A DNA stretch of 64,000 nucleotides from Stercorarius parasiticus (Eukaryota > Chordata > Aves > Charadriiformes > Stercorariidae), in the NCBI GenBank assembly GCA_013396915.1, contig VWZL01000356.1, positions 332,027-396,026 on the forward strand, given 5' to 3'. Shown piece after piece: positions 1-12,500 of the stretch (the stretch's first letter is position 1; each line of letters starts with the position of its first letter). The notes beneath the pieces were generated by a model. It was not told the DNA's origin. It did no database searches and saw nothing but the letters and a program-made list of their open reading frames with translations. A program made the translations under genes and the position numbers.

Positions 1-1544
1 TATATACTGCATATCTATAATAATTTTATGCCTTAAGTCTATGACTGTGTGATAAGTCAGAGAGCTGTAACACTATGAGTGATATGGAGCTACACAGATG
101 ATTCAGCTTCACCTGAAGATGTTTCTGAGAAAAGGGTGAAGCCACTCCTAAACAAAATTTTAAGACATCCTAGAACCTACTTATAAATAGTCAATTACCT
201 CTTTGCGGGAAGAGGCACGCAAAGAATTGCAAGGCACCATTTCATTTATTAAGGCATCATAGGCCTGCCATATACAGCATTACACCATATAGAATGTAGG
301 AGGAAATAGATTTATCTCTGAGTAATTATTGAAGGGAAAAATTACAAGCATGTGTTGTTGTTGCAGGTGTCTACACTGTGTCATCGATCCGGTAGGACCA
401 AGTGGAGACATGATAACCTTGGAGAAGTAAGTACTGATCTTTGAAAACTAAGAGGCTCCAGAAAGCAGGAAAAGTATTTGGGCTTCTAATTTACCAGTAT
501 TTTCCAATGTATGCGAAATCAATGGGAGGTTATTGCTTTATATATATCGATGAATCTGTGTCACCATCCTGAGCCGTAAAAAAGGGAAAGAGGGAAGACT
601 CAAGGAATTTTAGATCAGACAGACCCTTTTCTTAAATGAAAAAACAATAGAAAAAAATAATCAAAAGACGAATTTTGAAGTTCCCACAAGACAACAAAGT
701 GTTAAGAAACAGTTAACATAATAAATATAAGAGTGAGTCAATACATTTTCTTCTTATGACAGTCTAGCAGTCCTGGGCGATAGTGTATATCTGCACTTAA
801 TATGACCGTTGATCCTGTCTCTTGTGTTTTTCCCATAACTATCTAAGGAAATATGGTCCAGCTACAATACCTCCACAATCCCAAATAGTTGGGAAGTTTT
901 TCTTGTTGAGTGGTTACTAATGGTCAATTCACAAGTTTGGTACTGTCCTGTATCTTTACCAATGGCCCAAATAATGGAATAACAAGTGTACTTAGTAAAT
1001 TATCAAGCTACGAGGGCCTGAAAGTGCACTGGGTATCAGGATTCCATTATGAGATTGTTGTGGTGAGTTGAATAAATTACCTGAAATGAATTAAATGACT
1101 GGCAAGAGACAAATTTCCAAGAGGAAATGATCATCAGTTTAAATACAAGCCCAGGAACAGCTGGTTAATCAGGAGTTCTGGGGTAATCCCAGATCATAAA
1201 TTGATCAACCAACCAGTAACAAAAAAAATTTTAAAAAATCCAGTTATACTAAAATGAATACACAGGAGCATTATACATAAGACCTATGCAGTAATCCTTT
1301 TATTCTACTATAAGACCTCAGTGGGAATACTATATTGTTTGATACAACCATTTCAAGTATTATCAACTGAAAACAGGCTGAAGGAAATCAATGGTAATCT
1401 GAATTTTAGAAGCTGTGATTCATGATTTGAAGAATTAGGATTCTTTAGACTAGTTTCTCACGGGAAACAGGAAGAGAGTCTTGAAATACATAAAAATTGC
1501 TGGAAAGAGGACTAGAATAACTGATTTCTTTGTCCACTGTCACT
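1..1544. other. Intergenic sequence, left edge
   Basis: AT-rich non-coding sequence with no long open frame. The only structure I see is one exon-like island at 367-426, listed separately. In human the neighbour on this side of BAG3 is INPP5F. I looked for its N-terminal exon in this stretch and did not find it. Confidence 0.6.
367..426 (+). other. Candidate internal exon (60 nt), unassigned
   Basis: A T/G-rich tract ending in TTGCAG precedes position 367, and a near-consensus donor GAA|GTAAGTA follows position 426. The 60 nt are open in two frames; one reads CLHCVIDPVGPSGDMITLE. I do not recognise the protein, and no partner exon is visible nearby. It could belong to a long non-coding RNA or be a chance pairing of good splice sites. 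Confidence 0.22.
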
Positions 1545-1912
1545 GAATCATACAATGGTTGAGGTTGAAAGGTACGTGTGGTCCAATCCCCCTGCTCACA
1601 GCAGGGTCACTAGAGCAGGTTGCCCAGGACCATGTCCAGTGGGGTTTTGAGTATCTCCAAAGATGGTGACTCCAGAGCTGCTTTGGGGAACCTGTGCCAG
1701 TGTTTGACCATCCTCACAATGAAAAAGTCTTATCTTTAAGTGGAATTTCCTGTATTTCAGTTTGTGCCCATTTCCTCTTGTCCTGTCACTGGATACTACT
1801 GAGAAGAGTCTGGCCCCATCTTCTTTTCTTGTTCCCATCAGGCATTTATACACATTGATAAGATCCCCCCTGAGACTATTCCTTTTGAGGCTAAACAATC
1901 CCAGGTCTTATC
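1545..1912 (-). mobile_element. CR1 LINE, 3' fragment
   Basis: The plus strand carries hallmark phrases of the reverse complement of a CR1 3' end: GAATCATACAATGGTTGAGG, CAGGTTGCCCAGGACC, TTTCAGTTTGTGCCCATT, CCTCTTGTCCTGTCACTGG and GAAGAGTCTGGCCCCATC. The element therefore runs on the minus strand with its 3' terminus near 1545. Only about 370 bp remain, the usual 5'-truncated state of CR1 copies. No intact reverse transcriptase frame is present. Its inner end coincides with the start of the duplicated segment. Confidence 0.9.
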
Positions 1913-3745
1913 CCAGATAAGACAAGAAGTAGTGAGCATAATTGCAGGAAGAATGAGTTAGACAGAATNGATGTAAGACTACATCTTAGACAAATCAGGG
2001 AACTTCTGTATTGTCATTGGAGTCAGTCAGGTTTTGCATTTGTGAGGGATAATGCCAGTGAGAAGCCAAGGTAGAATCAGAGCCACATGTAACACTTGAC
2101 AATTACTAACATGCTTTTCACTTTGTTTGATATTTTAATTATGTTACAACANTTCCTTAACCTTCTTTTCATCCATCCCATTCTGTCTTTCTTCTCTTGT
2201 GCATATATCTGTCAAGTAGTAGCAGAAGCTCCTGTCAAGGCATAGCAACACCACAGAACTGCAAGTACTTGCTAGCTAACCAGAAATTGCAATGTTCATC
2301 CTACCTAACCCTCTTCACTTACTGCTTTTCTTCTGGTTGGCTTCTGAGTCTTCAGAATGATGGCCTTAGTGTCACGTCCTGTGCTCAAGTCTTGTGAGGT
2401 TATTTAATTTAAACCTGCCTCATTATAAATAATGTGCAAATTGAACTTAAGCATACAGATCCACCGGAGAAACAGTAGGATTTTCAAATTTCAGGCCAAT
2501 GGATTCGAGCACTTCCTTAAGGCTGTAGATACTTTGTCAGATTTTTCAGAAAGTTCGGGCCGTAGCCTCTCGATTTATTGTTTTAAGAAAAAATGAACAG
2601 GAAAAAAGAGAAAAACGGCTGGCGTTCCATTTTTCCCCACTCAGCCATGCTTACTTCTTTATAAAAGCAGTAGCTTTTGCCAAAAAAATCCCAACCCCTA
2701 AAAATGAGAAAACAAACATGAGCAAGTCCCCAAATAACTTTCCTGCTCAACTAAAAGGGGTTGAAACGAGGTTTCTGAGACCAGCTAGTGCATTATGCAT
2801 GCAATTGTTCTGTTTGGCTGATTTGATTTGCCTCAAGCCTCACGTTAATTATAGTGAAAAAGATAAATACAGACTCTCTATTTAAATTTGATAACAATCT
2901 TAAAAGTAGATGCTACTACCCTACTCTTAATCAAACATGGCATCCACAGGCAAATGCAATTCAACGCTAAGAAAACCAGCTGTGGTCTCAGATTTGATTC
3001 TCAGTTGGAGTATGTCATTTTAAGTAGCCATCTATCCTTTAGTTTTCTTCAATGTGTTTGGATTCAGCTTGTGGAAAATAAAATAAAAAATTATGTCCTG
3101 CCACAGCAGTATAGTGCCTATGGGAAGGACTGAGAATCAACACTGCTGGGTTATACTACTGATACTGCAAATAATTTGCCACAGTACTTGTAAATCAAGC
3201 AATAGGCATATGACCCATCCCTGTGAAGTTATTTTATGACTGGAAAGCACTTTGGAATCATATAAATAAAATACTAGATAAGTACACATAAGAGCATGCA
3301 CAGTTCCCCGAGAGGGAAATTAGGCAAAAAATAATCCCCAACCATTGTGACAATAGCATAATTTATGTGGACAGTACTCCATTATGCAAAGACCAATTTT
3401 TGCTCTGTGCTTTACATGTCCTGTCCTTACAGTCCAATTTGTTCAAGAGAAGGCTGCATCAGCTATTATATCAAAAAGATGGGAGCAACCCTTAGAGTCA
3501 GATGCTTGTGACTTCTTGGCAGCTTTTTTTGCTGACATAAGTCACTTTAAAATAGTATATGCAATCACTCCACCTCAGGGAAAAAGTGGCTTGTATGAAT
3601 TCTGGCCTGGCCTGGCTTTGAGAAACAGAAACCTCGGCAAAAGAAAGGTTTAGTGAATAAGTGATTGTGATTTTAATGCCTTGCTCTTTTAAAATGAGTG
3701 TTTCAGAAATCAAAGGGTAGATATACCAATGCTGGTCAGAAGGGA
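1866..3745. repeat. Left copy of ~1.9 kb direct duplication
   Basis: Positions 2153-3745 match 4040-5632 at a constant offset of 1887 with no difference I could see. Positions 1866-1968 match 3747-3855 apart from a 6-base tandem insertion (CAGGAA) in the right copy. The two matching blocks are separated by 1970-2151, which is unrelated to its counterpart 3857-4039. Single N bases stand at 1969, 2152 and 3746, exactly at the block edges. A scaffolding or haplotig artefact is more likely than a recent real duplication. Confidence 0.9.
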
Positions 3746-3746
3746 N

Positions 3747-5632
3747 CCCCCTGAGACTATTCCTTTTGAGGCTAAACAATCCCAGGTCTTATCCCAGATA
3801 AGACAAGAAGTAGTGAGCATAATTGCAGGAACAGGAAGAATGAGTTAGACAGAATTTGTATAAATAATCATGGGAATAGACTGCTCACTGAAACTAGCTG
3901 GGCAATGTCCACCACTAGTGTTTTTTAAGCACAGGTTGGGCAAGACAGGAATGAGGGAATGTGATTTCCTGTTCACAACCTATGATGATCTGTTGCAACC
4001 TTATTTTTTTGAATCTCACTCGCTTTGCCCATCTCCACATTCCTTAACCTTCTTTTCATCCATCCCATTCTGTCTTTCTTCTCTTGTGCATATATCTGTC
4101 AAGTAGTAGCAGAAGCTCCTGTCAAGGCATAGCAACACCACAGAACTGCAAGTACTTGCTAGCTAACCAGAAATTGCAATGTTCATCCTACCTAACCCTC
4201 TTCACTTACTGCTTTTCTTCTGGTTGGCTTCTGAGTCTTCAGAATGATGGCCTTAGTGTCACGTCCTGTGCTCAAGTCTTGTGAGGTTATTTAATTTAAA
4301 CCTGCCTCATTATAAATAATGTGCAAATTGAACTTAAGCATACAGATCCACCGGAGAAACAGTAGGATTTTCAAATTTCAGGCCAATGGATTCGAGCACT
4401 TCCTTAAGGCTGTAGATACTTTGTCAGATTTTTCAGAAAGTTCGGGCCGTAGCCTCTCGATTTATTGTTTTAAGAAAAAATGAACAGGAAAAAAGAGAAA
4501 AACGGCTGGCGTTCCATTTTTCCCCACTCAGCCATGCTTACTTCTTTATAAAAGCAGTAGCTTTTGCCAAAAAAATCCCAACCCCTAAAAATGAGAAAAC
4601 AAACATGAGCAAGTCCCCAAATAACTTTCCTGCTCAACTAAAAGGGGTTGAAACGAGGTTTCTGAGACCAGCTAGTGCATTATGCATGCAATTGTTCTGT
4701 TTGGCTGATTTGATTTGCCTCAAGCCTCACGTTAATTATAGTGAAAAAGATAAATACAGACTCTCTATTTAAATTTGATAACAATCTTAAAAGTAGATGC
4801 TACTACCCTACTCTTAATCAAACATGGCATCCACAGGCAAATGCAATTCAACGCTAAGAAAACCAGCTGTGGTCTCAGATTTGATTCTCAGTTGGAGTAT
4901 GTCATTTTAAGTAGCCATCTATCCTTTAGTTTTCTTCAATGTGTTTGGATTCAGCTTGTGGAAAATAAAATAAAAAATTATGTCCTGCCACAGCAGTATA
5001 GTGCCTATGGGAAGGACTGAGAATCAACACTGCTGGGTTATACTACTGATACTGCAAATAATTTGCCACAGTACTTGTAAATCAAGCAATAGGCATATGA
5101 CCCATCCCTGTGAAGTTATTTTATGACTGGAAAGCACTTTGGAATCATATAAATAAAATACTAGATAAGTACACATAAGAGCATGCACAGTTCCCCGAGA
5201 GGGAAATTAGGCAAAAAATAATCCCCAACCATTGTGACAATAGCATAATTTATGTGGACAGTACTCCATTATGCAAAGACCAATTTTTGCTCTGTGCTTT
5301 ACATGTCCTGTCCTTACAGTCCAATTTGTTCAAGAGAAGGCTGCATCAGCTATTATATCAAAAAGATGGGAGCAACCCTTAGAGTCAGATGCTTGTGACT
5401 TCTTGGCAGCTTTTTTTGCTGACATAAGTCACTTTAAAATAGTATATGCAATCACTCCACCTCAGGGAAAAAGTGGCTTGTATGAATTCTGGCCTGGCCT
5501 GGCTTTGAGAAACAGAAACCTCGGCAAAAGAAAGGTTTAGTGAATAAGTGATTGTGATTTTAATGCCTTGCTCTTTTAAAATGAGTGTTTCAGAAATCAA
5601 AGGGTAGATATACCAATGCTGGTCAGAAGGGA
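3747..5632. repeat. Right copy of ~1.9 kb direct duplication
   Basis: This copy is continuous, with no internal N, and runs without a break into unique sequence at 5633. It is the better candidate for the true locus. Its first about 50 bases are the internal end of the CR1 seen at 1866-1912. No coding gene is recognisable: the short open frames shared with the left copy have no splice context or family resemblance. Confidence 0.88.
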
Positions 5633-5680
5633 CTTCTGGTGATCATTAGTCCAACCTTCCACTTGAAGCAGCACTTTGTT
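5625..5680 (-). mobile_element. Degenerate CR1 3'-end fragment
   Basis: GAAGGGACTTCTGGTGATCA followed by a TAGTCCAACC-type stretch resembles the reverse complement of the CR1 tail, in the same orientation as the element at 1545-1912. The left duplication copy breaks off inside this fragment at 3745, so both duplication edges lie in CR1-like DNA. Confidence 0.6.
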
Positions 5681-6289
5681 AAAAGCAAAGCTGAAATTTT
5701 ATATTTTGCTAGTCCTTGGAAACCCCACAGTGCAGCTCCCCACTGCCATATAAGGAAAAATCACTCTCATACAAAGTACTGCAACTACTTGACTCCCGCT
5801 CATATTTTGTACTTTTGAGGTTTGAAGGGTTTCAGCCATCTCTTGCTAGCCTACACTCATAAGAACACCAGTATTGAGCTGAAAATGGTGCTTTTGTGCC
5901 ATAAGACTGATACAAACATTACCTGCTCTGGCAAAGAAGCGCTTACCTCAGTGACTGTCCCTGTTTCTTGTGCTGGTCTCAGGTGGGATTTTTTTCCATT
6001 CTTATATTCATATAAAATTGCTCAGTTAGAACAAGAACCTGTATTTCTTAATGCTGTAGCAGACAGGAATAAAATCAAGGAAATCAAGGAGTTTCGTTTC
6101 TTTCATAGAATTTTTTCTATATTGAAAATATTTTTATATTTTCCTGTATTGTAAAAAAACCAAAACAGTTAAACCTGGAACTGCTGCAACATGAGCTATG
6201 AGCTGCTGTGGCACAAATTGATTGTTACCTTCTCTCTACTCATCATCCCACCCTCAGCCCTCAGTGCTTAATTAAAAGTATATTTCAAA
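5681..6289. other. Intergenic sequence
   Basis: No gene is recognised. On the minus strand a good donor-like site, CTGAG|GTAAGC, occurs with its last exon base at 5947. It could end a first exon transcribed leftward from the CpG-rich patch at 6290-6560. This is speculative. Confidence 0.35.
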
Positions 6290-6560
6290 GTGGCTGCTTT
6301 AGAAAGAGTCGCCGAGACCGTAAATTCTTCCCATGGCCCCCAGATTTCAAAGGAAGGGAGCCGGGAGGTAGCGCCGGGTTTGTCCGGGTGCTCGGATGGG
6401 GAAGCCCGCGGCTGCGGGGAGGGAGGCGACGGCGGTGGTGGCACCACCCGCGGGACTCCGTTGCCCTCTGCTGGTCGCTGGGGATCGTTCTCATCCCAGG
6501 TTCGACGTCAAGTTACTGTTGACGTCATACACGGAGCCAAGAAGCGCACATGACGGGGAC
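6290..6560. promoter_or_regulatory. Orphan CpG-rich promoter-like island
   Basis: An abrupt GC- and CpG-rich patch of about 270 bp lies in otherwise AT-rich DNA, with runs such as GGCTGCGGGGAGGGAGGCGA and two GACGTCA motifs at its right end. It sits 9.2 kb beyond the BAG3 stop codon. The short open frames across it do not resemble a known protein. It could be the promoter of a non-coding RNA, an alternative or far-upstream start of the expected leftward neighbour INPP5F, or an enhancer. I saw no INPP5F first exon in it. Confidence 0.5.
6520..6527. promoter_or_regulatory. Palindromic CRE (TGACGTCA)
   Basis: A perfect 8-base cAMP response element, with a second CGACGTCA half-match at 6503-6510. 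Two CREB/ATF-type sites 17 bp apart at the edge of a CpG-rich patch are typical of CRE-driven promoters. Occupancy is inferred. Confidence 0.5.
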
Positions 6561-9500
6561 AGTCGGCTGGAATGAATGCTTGGGCCGTATTTTCCACTTG
6601 CAGTAATGCAACTGCATCAGCTGGCCCTGAGAAAGATAATTTTATCACGGTGTAAAATTACACCGCATATGCTGGTTTTAATAATAATGCTGTAATGGCC
6701 TCTTTTCTTTATATAACTTGCGTCTGTATGATGAATGCTAAATTACCATTTACTGACATTGTTAGTTTCTTCAGCTGATTGGATTTTGCCATTATCAGCA
6801 CACCATGTAGCAAACAAAGTTAGTTAGAAACATGTTTCTTGGCTCAAGCCCAAAGAACTTAATCTTTTTAGATTTTAAATTTGAAAGATTCTCAGAGCTT
6901 GGTTGTGCCTTCTGCACATGACCTGCTTGAATCACACCTGAAATGTCCATATGTATTAATACCAAATTTAGGCTTTTCTTCCTCCATCATGTACTCAGAT
7001 TATGTTCCAGCTTCTGCAAAGGAAGCTTCAGCTGCGCAATCCTTAGGACAGAAAAGCCACCAGGGAGAACAGGGAAAATCATAAGCACAAAAAGCTCCCT
7101 GACTTTCCTGCCCCTGTGTGAGAGGAGTGTTACAGGACAGGATGCATCAGGAGTGGATTACACTGATGAATCAGGCTCTGATCCAAGAACTACTGGAGAC
7201 TCATGCAGAGTTCCCAGTGGAAAACTTCTGGACAAAAAGGAAAAATATCACCATGTGACACTGGGAGAATTTCACCATCTAGATGAAGGAGCTTGGATGG
7301 TACAAAATCTGAGACAATAATAATAAAAGTAAATGCTTTAAGCCTCCCTGTAAAAATCTGAGAATAAATATTTTACTTTAATAGAATTAAGACAGTAATT
7401 TGCTTGGAGTGGTGATCATAAGGAACATGTCACTCTAAGCAACCAGAACCAGCATCATCAAGTTTTCTTCTTCCATCACCACTGCATGCCACTTACACGC
7501 AGATCCTCTGCTAAACTGGTGTCAGTGAGTCTTCACAAGCAGTGTGTCCCGAAGTTAATAAACCACAAGCATAAAAGGGGCAGTTTGTACGTTTCAGCTG
7601 TTGCCCCAGCTCAGCCTCTTTAAATTATGCACTAGTGCATTTTTTAAGAGCTCACAAAAACAAGAAAGCATGACTTATGGTAAATAAATAAAGTACTGAT
7701 TTGTCAAAATTCACAAATAATAAAGATGTGGCTAAATTCCACATTCCTCATTCGATAAAAGCACCAACTCAACTTAATGACTAAAAGCTGTAAACCTTTT
7801 CTGGATGAATATTTATATAGAGCCTGATTTTGTAATGGGCTGGTTCATTCCCTCCTACTGAAAAGCTAAGCCTACCATATAAAAGCTAACCTGTTAAATA
7901 ATCTCAAAAGTAAGTGTCACTGAGAATAAGGTATTTGAAACTACACCTTCGCTCAGGGTTTTTCCCACTTTAGTTTACCATCCTTTCCCTCAGTTAGGTT
8001 GTGCTCAGTTTCAAGCTGCAGGACATTTAAAAACTGCTGCTAGTGTTCAGCCTAGAAGTGCTGCTGGAAAAATTCAAGGCTTATTCTGCCCGTTTCTGCA
8101 GGCTTTTATTTCTTTTTAGAGATTGATGGATTAGCACTGCTGATAGAGGTAAATTTTGGAATGAGGATTAGAGTTGTGGTTATGGAATAAAGAGGTGCAG
8201 AAATGAGCCAATGGCTTTCTTTTTGGTTTGTAAACTGTAAACCAAACTCTAATCCCTCTGCTAGGGGATTACTGTCTTCATGTAGATCCCAGACTGGAAA
8301 TGGTTATTGGTTTTATGTGAAGCTTGAGAGTGTCATGTGCAAGTAAGGTTCTACAAAACCTAGTTTGGAAGCCAAATCTGAAAGTATCCTGGCTTTTGAA
8401 ATGCTTAATATGTCAATGTTGTTTGTTATAACTAGAACTGCAGGAACCCAAGGCCTCCAACACCCTGCAAACCTGCATTAACCTGACACCTTTTATAAGC
8501 TTTAAAAACAATTGTAGGAATGCAGGCATCTACTAGAGCCTGCCACCACAGCATGTGAGCATCCTGCCAACATGTTTACTCACTGCTGTAATGAACACAT
8601 GCAAGATTAGAAAGTTTGTTTAACTATTGCTGGAAACCATTTTCCATCACAGTCTTTTCAGCTGTTTTACAAATACTGCAGGAGGAAAATTCTGCCTTTG
8701 GGCTCATACGCTTGGAATGCGTAATGGGGGTGCAGGAAGACTTAGCAGTGCCGAGCTGTAACCCTGGGGAGCTCCTCTTGCGGCTGCACTGTAGATCACT
8801 ATGAGAGTGACATGCAGGAACATTAAGTGACATGAGCAACGTCAAGGGAAGTAAGACTCATAGCCTACCCTGGTTCTCCTGTCAAACGACATCATGTAAC
8901 TGCTTTAGATAATGTTGCCTGTGCTACGGCACAACTACGTTATAATGGCAAGCACCGAAATAGGAGTGTGGACATAAGTGAGTTGGTACAGTCGCACTGT
9001 AAATCAGAGGCAGAGGAGGAACTAGAACCTAGTGATGCAAAGAGACAGTTTCTCAGCTCTATCAAATACGTATCCTGTAATTTCATAGCCATATATTGTT
9101 TCTTAGTGTAGTCAAGCATAAACTATTTAAGGCAGGGATTCTCTATGCATGTAATTGTATGTTATGTAACAAGAATGATGTATCTAATTGTTACTGTAAA
9201 AAAAAGTACAATAATAATAATAATGATTGCTATGATTTCTGCCTTCCCTAATAGTAGATATTTTCCTTGAAGTAATCAGGGACTTGTTGCTAGGTAGTTA
9301 ATATTTAAGGTACCTTAAATATTTTAATGTGTCTGTGCCTGTTGTTTCTAGGCAGCAATATTTGTTTATGATATTGTTATACAACCCTTTCTACCTTATA
9401 TCCTTTATTCAGTGTAATCTAATATATACATAGTTAAATTTCAGTCCTGATACTTTTTTTTTTTTCACAGAGTAGCATATTGAAGTAACTACTGTTAAGA

Positions 9501-12500
9501 ATGATACAATCTCTCTGAGGTAGAAGATTTATTCTTTGTCAGGATGCACTGTTAGCATTTTTTTCTTTCATTCCACAATCTTCAGAACTGAATAAAATAC
9601 TTAAATAAGGCCATTTCAAAGTTGGTAGTACTTCTGTGCGCTTTCAGCACCTGTTGCAGATGCTTACGTGTTTCAAAAGTGTGAAATTCCAAAGTTTGAA
9701 ATTAAATCAATGATTTCAGTATTTTGGGTGAAGTCCAATTTGGATTGAACTACAGTTACCTTCATTTTTGTCCTCATGGTTCCAGGTATGTTCCGTCTTA
9801 GAGTTGGCTTCATACCTGGTATGCAGGCATGTCGAAATTTTGATAAATGTTTGAATTTAATGGCTGAGGATCGAGATCACCTTTAATTGGAGAGAGAAAT
9901 TTGAGTTGAACTCCCAACTTCTTTTGACCAAGCTCTCTAAGTTATTAAGAGAAATCTTCACATGCAAATCTTCTCTATCTCACTCTTTCCTAAGAGGTAA
10001 TGGGCCAAGAGAAAGAAAGAGGTTTCATGGTAGCTGGAAAGGCAATTGAGGAGAGCAGGAATGGAGATGAGACCAGGAGCTCATCAGAAATAACGACACT
10101 GAGGGAAGGTCCTGGGGACCAAGTAATCACCAACACCTATTGAAATGCTTAATTAGCAGTGTGTGCTCTCATTTCATCAATCCTTTGGAAATAAAAATAT
10201 CCATCTTTTTTGCAGCTGGGCAACACTGCTTTAGGTTTTCCTTAGTTGAATCTCAATTTTATTCAAATACAATAGAAAAACTCACACTGGGTTAAATGTT
10301 CTGGCTCTTACTAACAAATTTTACACTCTGAGCTGTGCACTTGGAGAGGCAAGAGAGACTACTGACTCCGCATATTCTTTGCCACACATCTATATGCGCT
10401 GCAAAAAACATACATCATCTCCCTGCCAACCCAGTGGGAATCGCACAAGAGAATTATTCCAGACAAGAAATGGACAGGAACTTAAAGTTCACCAAAGGAC
10501 GAAAAGCAATAAATCAGGGCTTCAAGTAATCCATGTAGATGATTTTGCAAATCTAATCTGTTCATTGTCAGGTACTGCAGAAATACAGTAAAGCCAGGCA
10601 AAGTTCCATACCCCTTTGTTGCTAAATTCAGTGAACTACTTTTACTGTTTTAAAACTAAGATAACCCCTCGTTTTTTTTCATCCAATTTATATTTGTGAA
10701 GGCAACTGAACAGCTCTGCAGACAGATCCTCCACTGAGTAGATATAATAGAAGTAGTAACATTTCAAAGTTTGTTACATTTTCTTGCCTGCTCACCTCAT
10801 TCCCAGAAAAGGTACCATTTCTCTTTAGGACAAGCTACATATTTTCATGTCTGTTTAGTCTCCAGCCTTTTTACTGAGACTTCCAACAATGTTATCAATT
10901 AGTGCAAATTCTAACAGTGATTTCTGTATTTGTTGTGGAACACACCACAGAATACTGCACAGTCCTTGTATAGATGTCAAATGTAAAGGACCAGAGATGA
11001 AGAACTCCATATTCCATGTTTAACTCTGAAACGTGAAGCATGTCTTTACAGATTGGTGGCCTTTGTCATTGTTCCCTGAAACAGGCATGGCAAATGCACC
11101 TATAATCTGAAATTTAACCTGTGATCCTCTACTTCCACTTGCCCCACAGTTTGCTAGTGCAGGGGCATATGGATACTGAAGGCTGGACCTCTTCCTTTCT
11201 TTTGTGCAGATTCCCAGCTTCTGGAGACAGCAGTGAAAAATCTGATAGGCAACAATTAAACTAGCCTCTAATTTTTACCTTCTTTATTTTTTAAAGTTGC
11301 CCATTTATAAATTCTGGAGAGGTATTTAACTGAGAACTGATACATTCCACTGCTTTGTAACCAGCTTCTTGCATATCTTAAAATAGCTCTTGCTTTGGAT
11401 TACATTGGCTGGCATAGGATTACATTTGTATCTAGTGTTACACAGAGTGGACAGACTGTTCGCATTCACACAGTGGTTCACGGGAGTGTACTGATCCCAT
11501 CCATATACAATACTATGAATGCATTGTTTGTGTAGAGCTAGAAAATCCAAATTATCCAGTATAAAAGGCTCTTTCATTGTGCAGCAAGGCTAATGTATCT
11601 TAATGTCATCCATTTATCTTTAAGCAAATGCTTTGTCTTAAGAGAAAAATAGTTTAAACATAGTAGTTCCTTTGGATCTCCTGTGCACCATTATGAGATA
11701 CTCCTACCCACGCAAGCAGAAGGTGAAAGTGACAATAAGACATTTTATCTATTGCTAAAACAATTGTGTTCATATTTCATTAATGACAATATTATATATC
11801 CAGAGAAATTTGGATTTTGAGTCCTAATATTTATGTTAAGACTCCAGGAAATAATATTTTGTATGGTTAAGTTATGGCTTCAACCTGTATTCTACAGCCA
11901 GCACTACTGAGCTCAGATTAGCTTTTTCTAAAGGCCTCCTTTACCCAAGTGGCCCAAAAGGGCTGATTTGTTTCTGTCAGAAAAAATATGTTATTGATCA
12001 ATATTAGCTTGTAACAAACCCAAAGATTGATCCAATATTGAATGTTTACAGCTAATGATTTAGATTTTAGTTTCATACGACACCTGCATTTCTTTACTTG
12101 GACACAACAGGAGCAAAAGCTCAGAAGTTACTGCCCACAACCAGTCCTTTAGTCTAAGCCCATTCTGCCCTCATGTTTGTGTATGTCTTATTTAAGTTTG
12201 TGATACAGTAGTGTCTTTTATTTGGTTACTTGCAAACTTAAAAAGATAACATGCATATATAAGGAGGAAGACTGAAAACCTAGCAAATCTCATAAACCTA
12301 CCTTGCCTTTGTCCTCTTCAGCAGTTATATGCCAGCCACCAGCAGCTTTTTTATTATTATTATTTCAACTATCATTTTAAAAAGAAGTGCCACATGATAT
12401 CCTCACTGAGGATACTGAGAGTAGGGCTTTCCTAGGCTGGCTTACATTGCTACTGGAGTGCAGGGGAATGACCTGCCTCTACAAACACTGCTGTGTGGCT

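Noticed and set aside
2197..5540. Pairs of identical short open frames suggesting a duplicated gene family
   Set aside because: They are copies created by the 1.9 kb duplication; the frames have no recognisable domain or splice structure.
1866..5632. Direct repeats considered as a CRISPR-like or satellite array
   Set aside because: Only two long copies with no regular short repeat/spacer pattern, in a vertebrate genome.
6208..6553. Open frames over the CpG-rich patch, tested as a possible INPP5F first exon
   Set aside because: None resembles the INPP5F N-terminus in either strand; treated as regulatory only.
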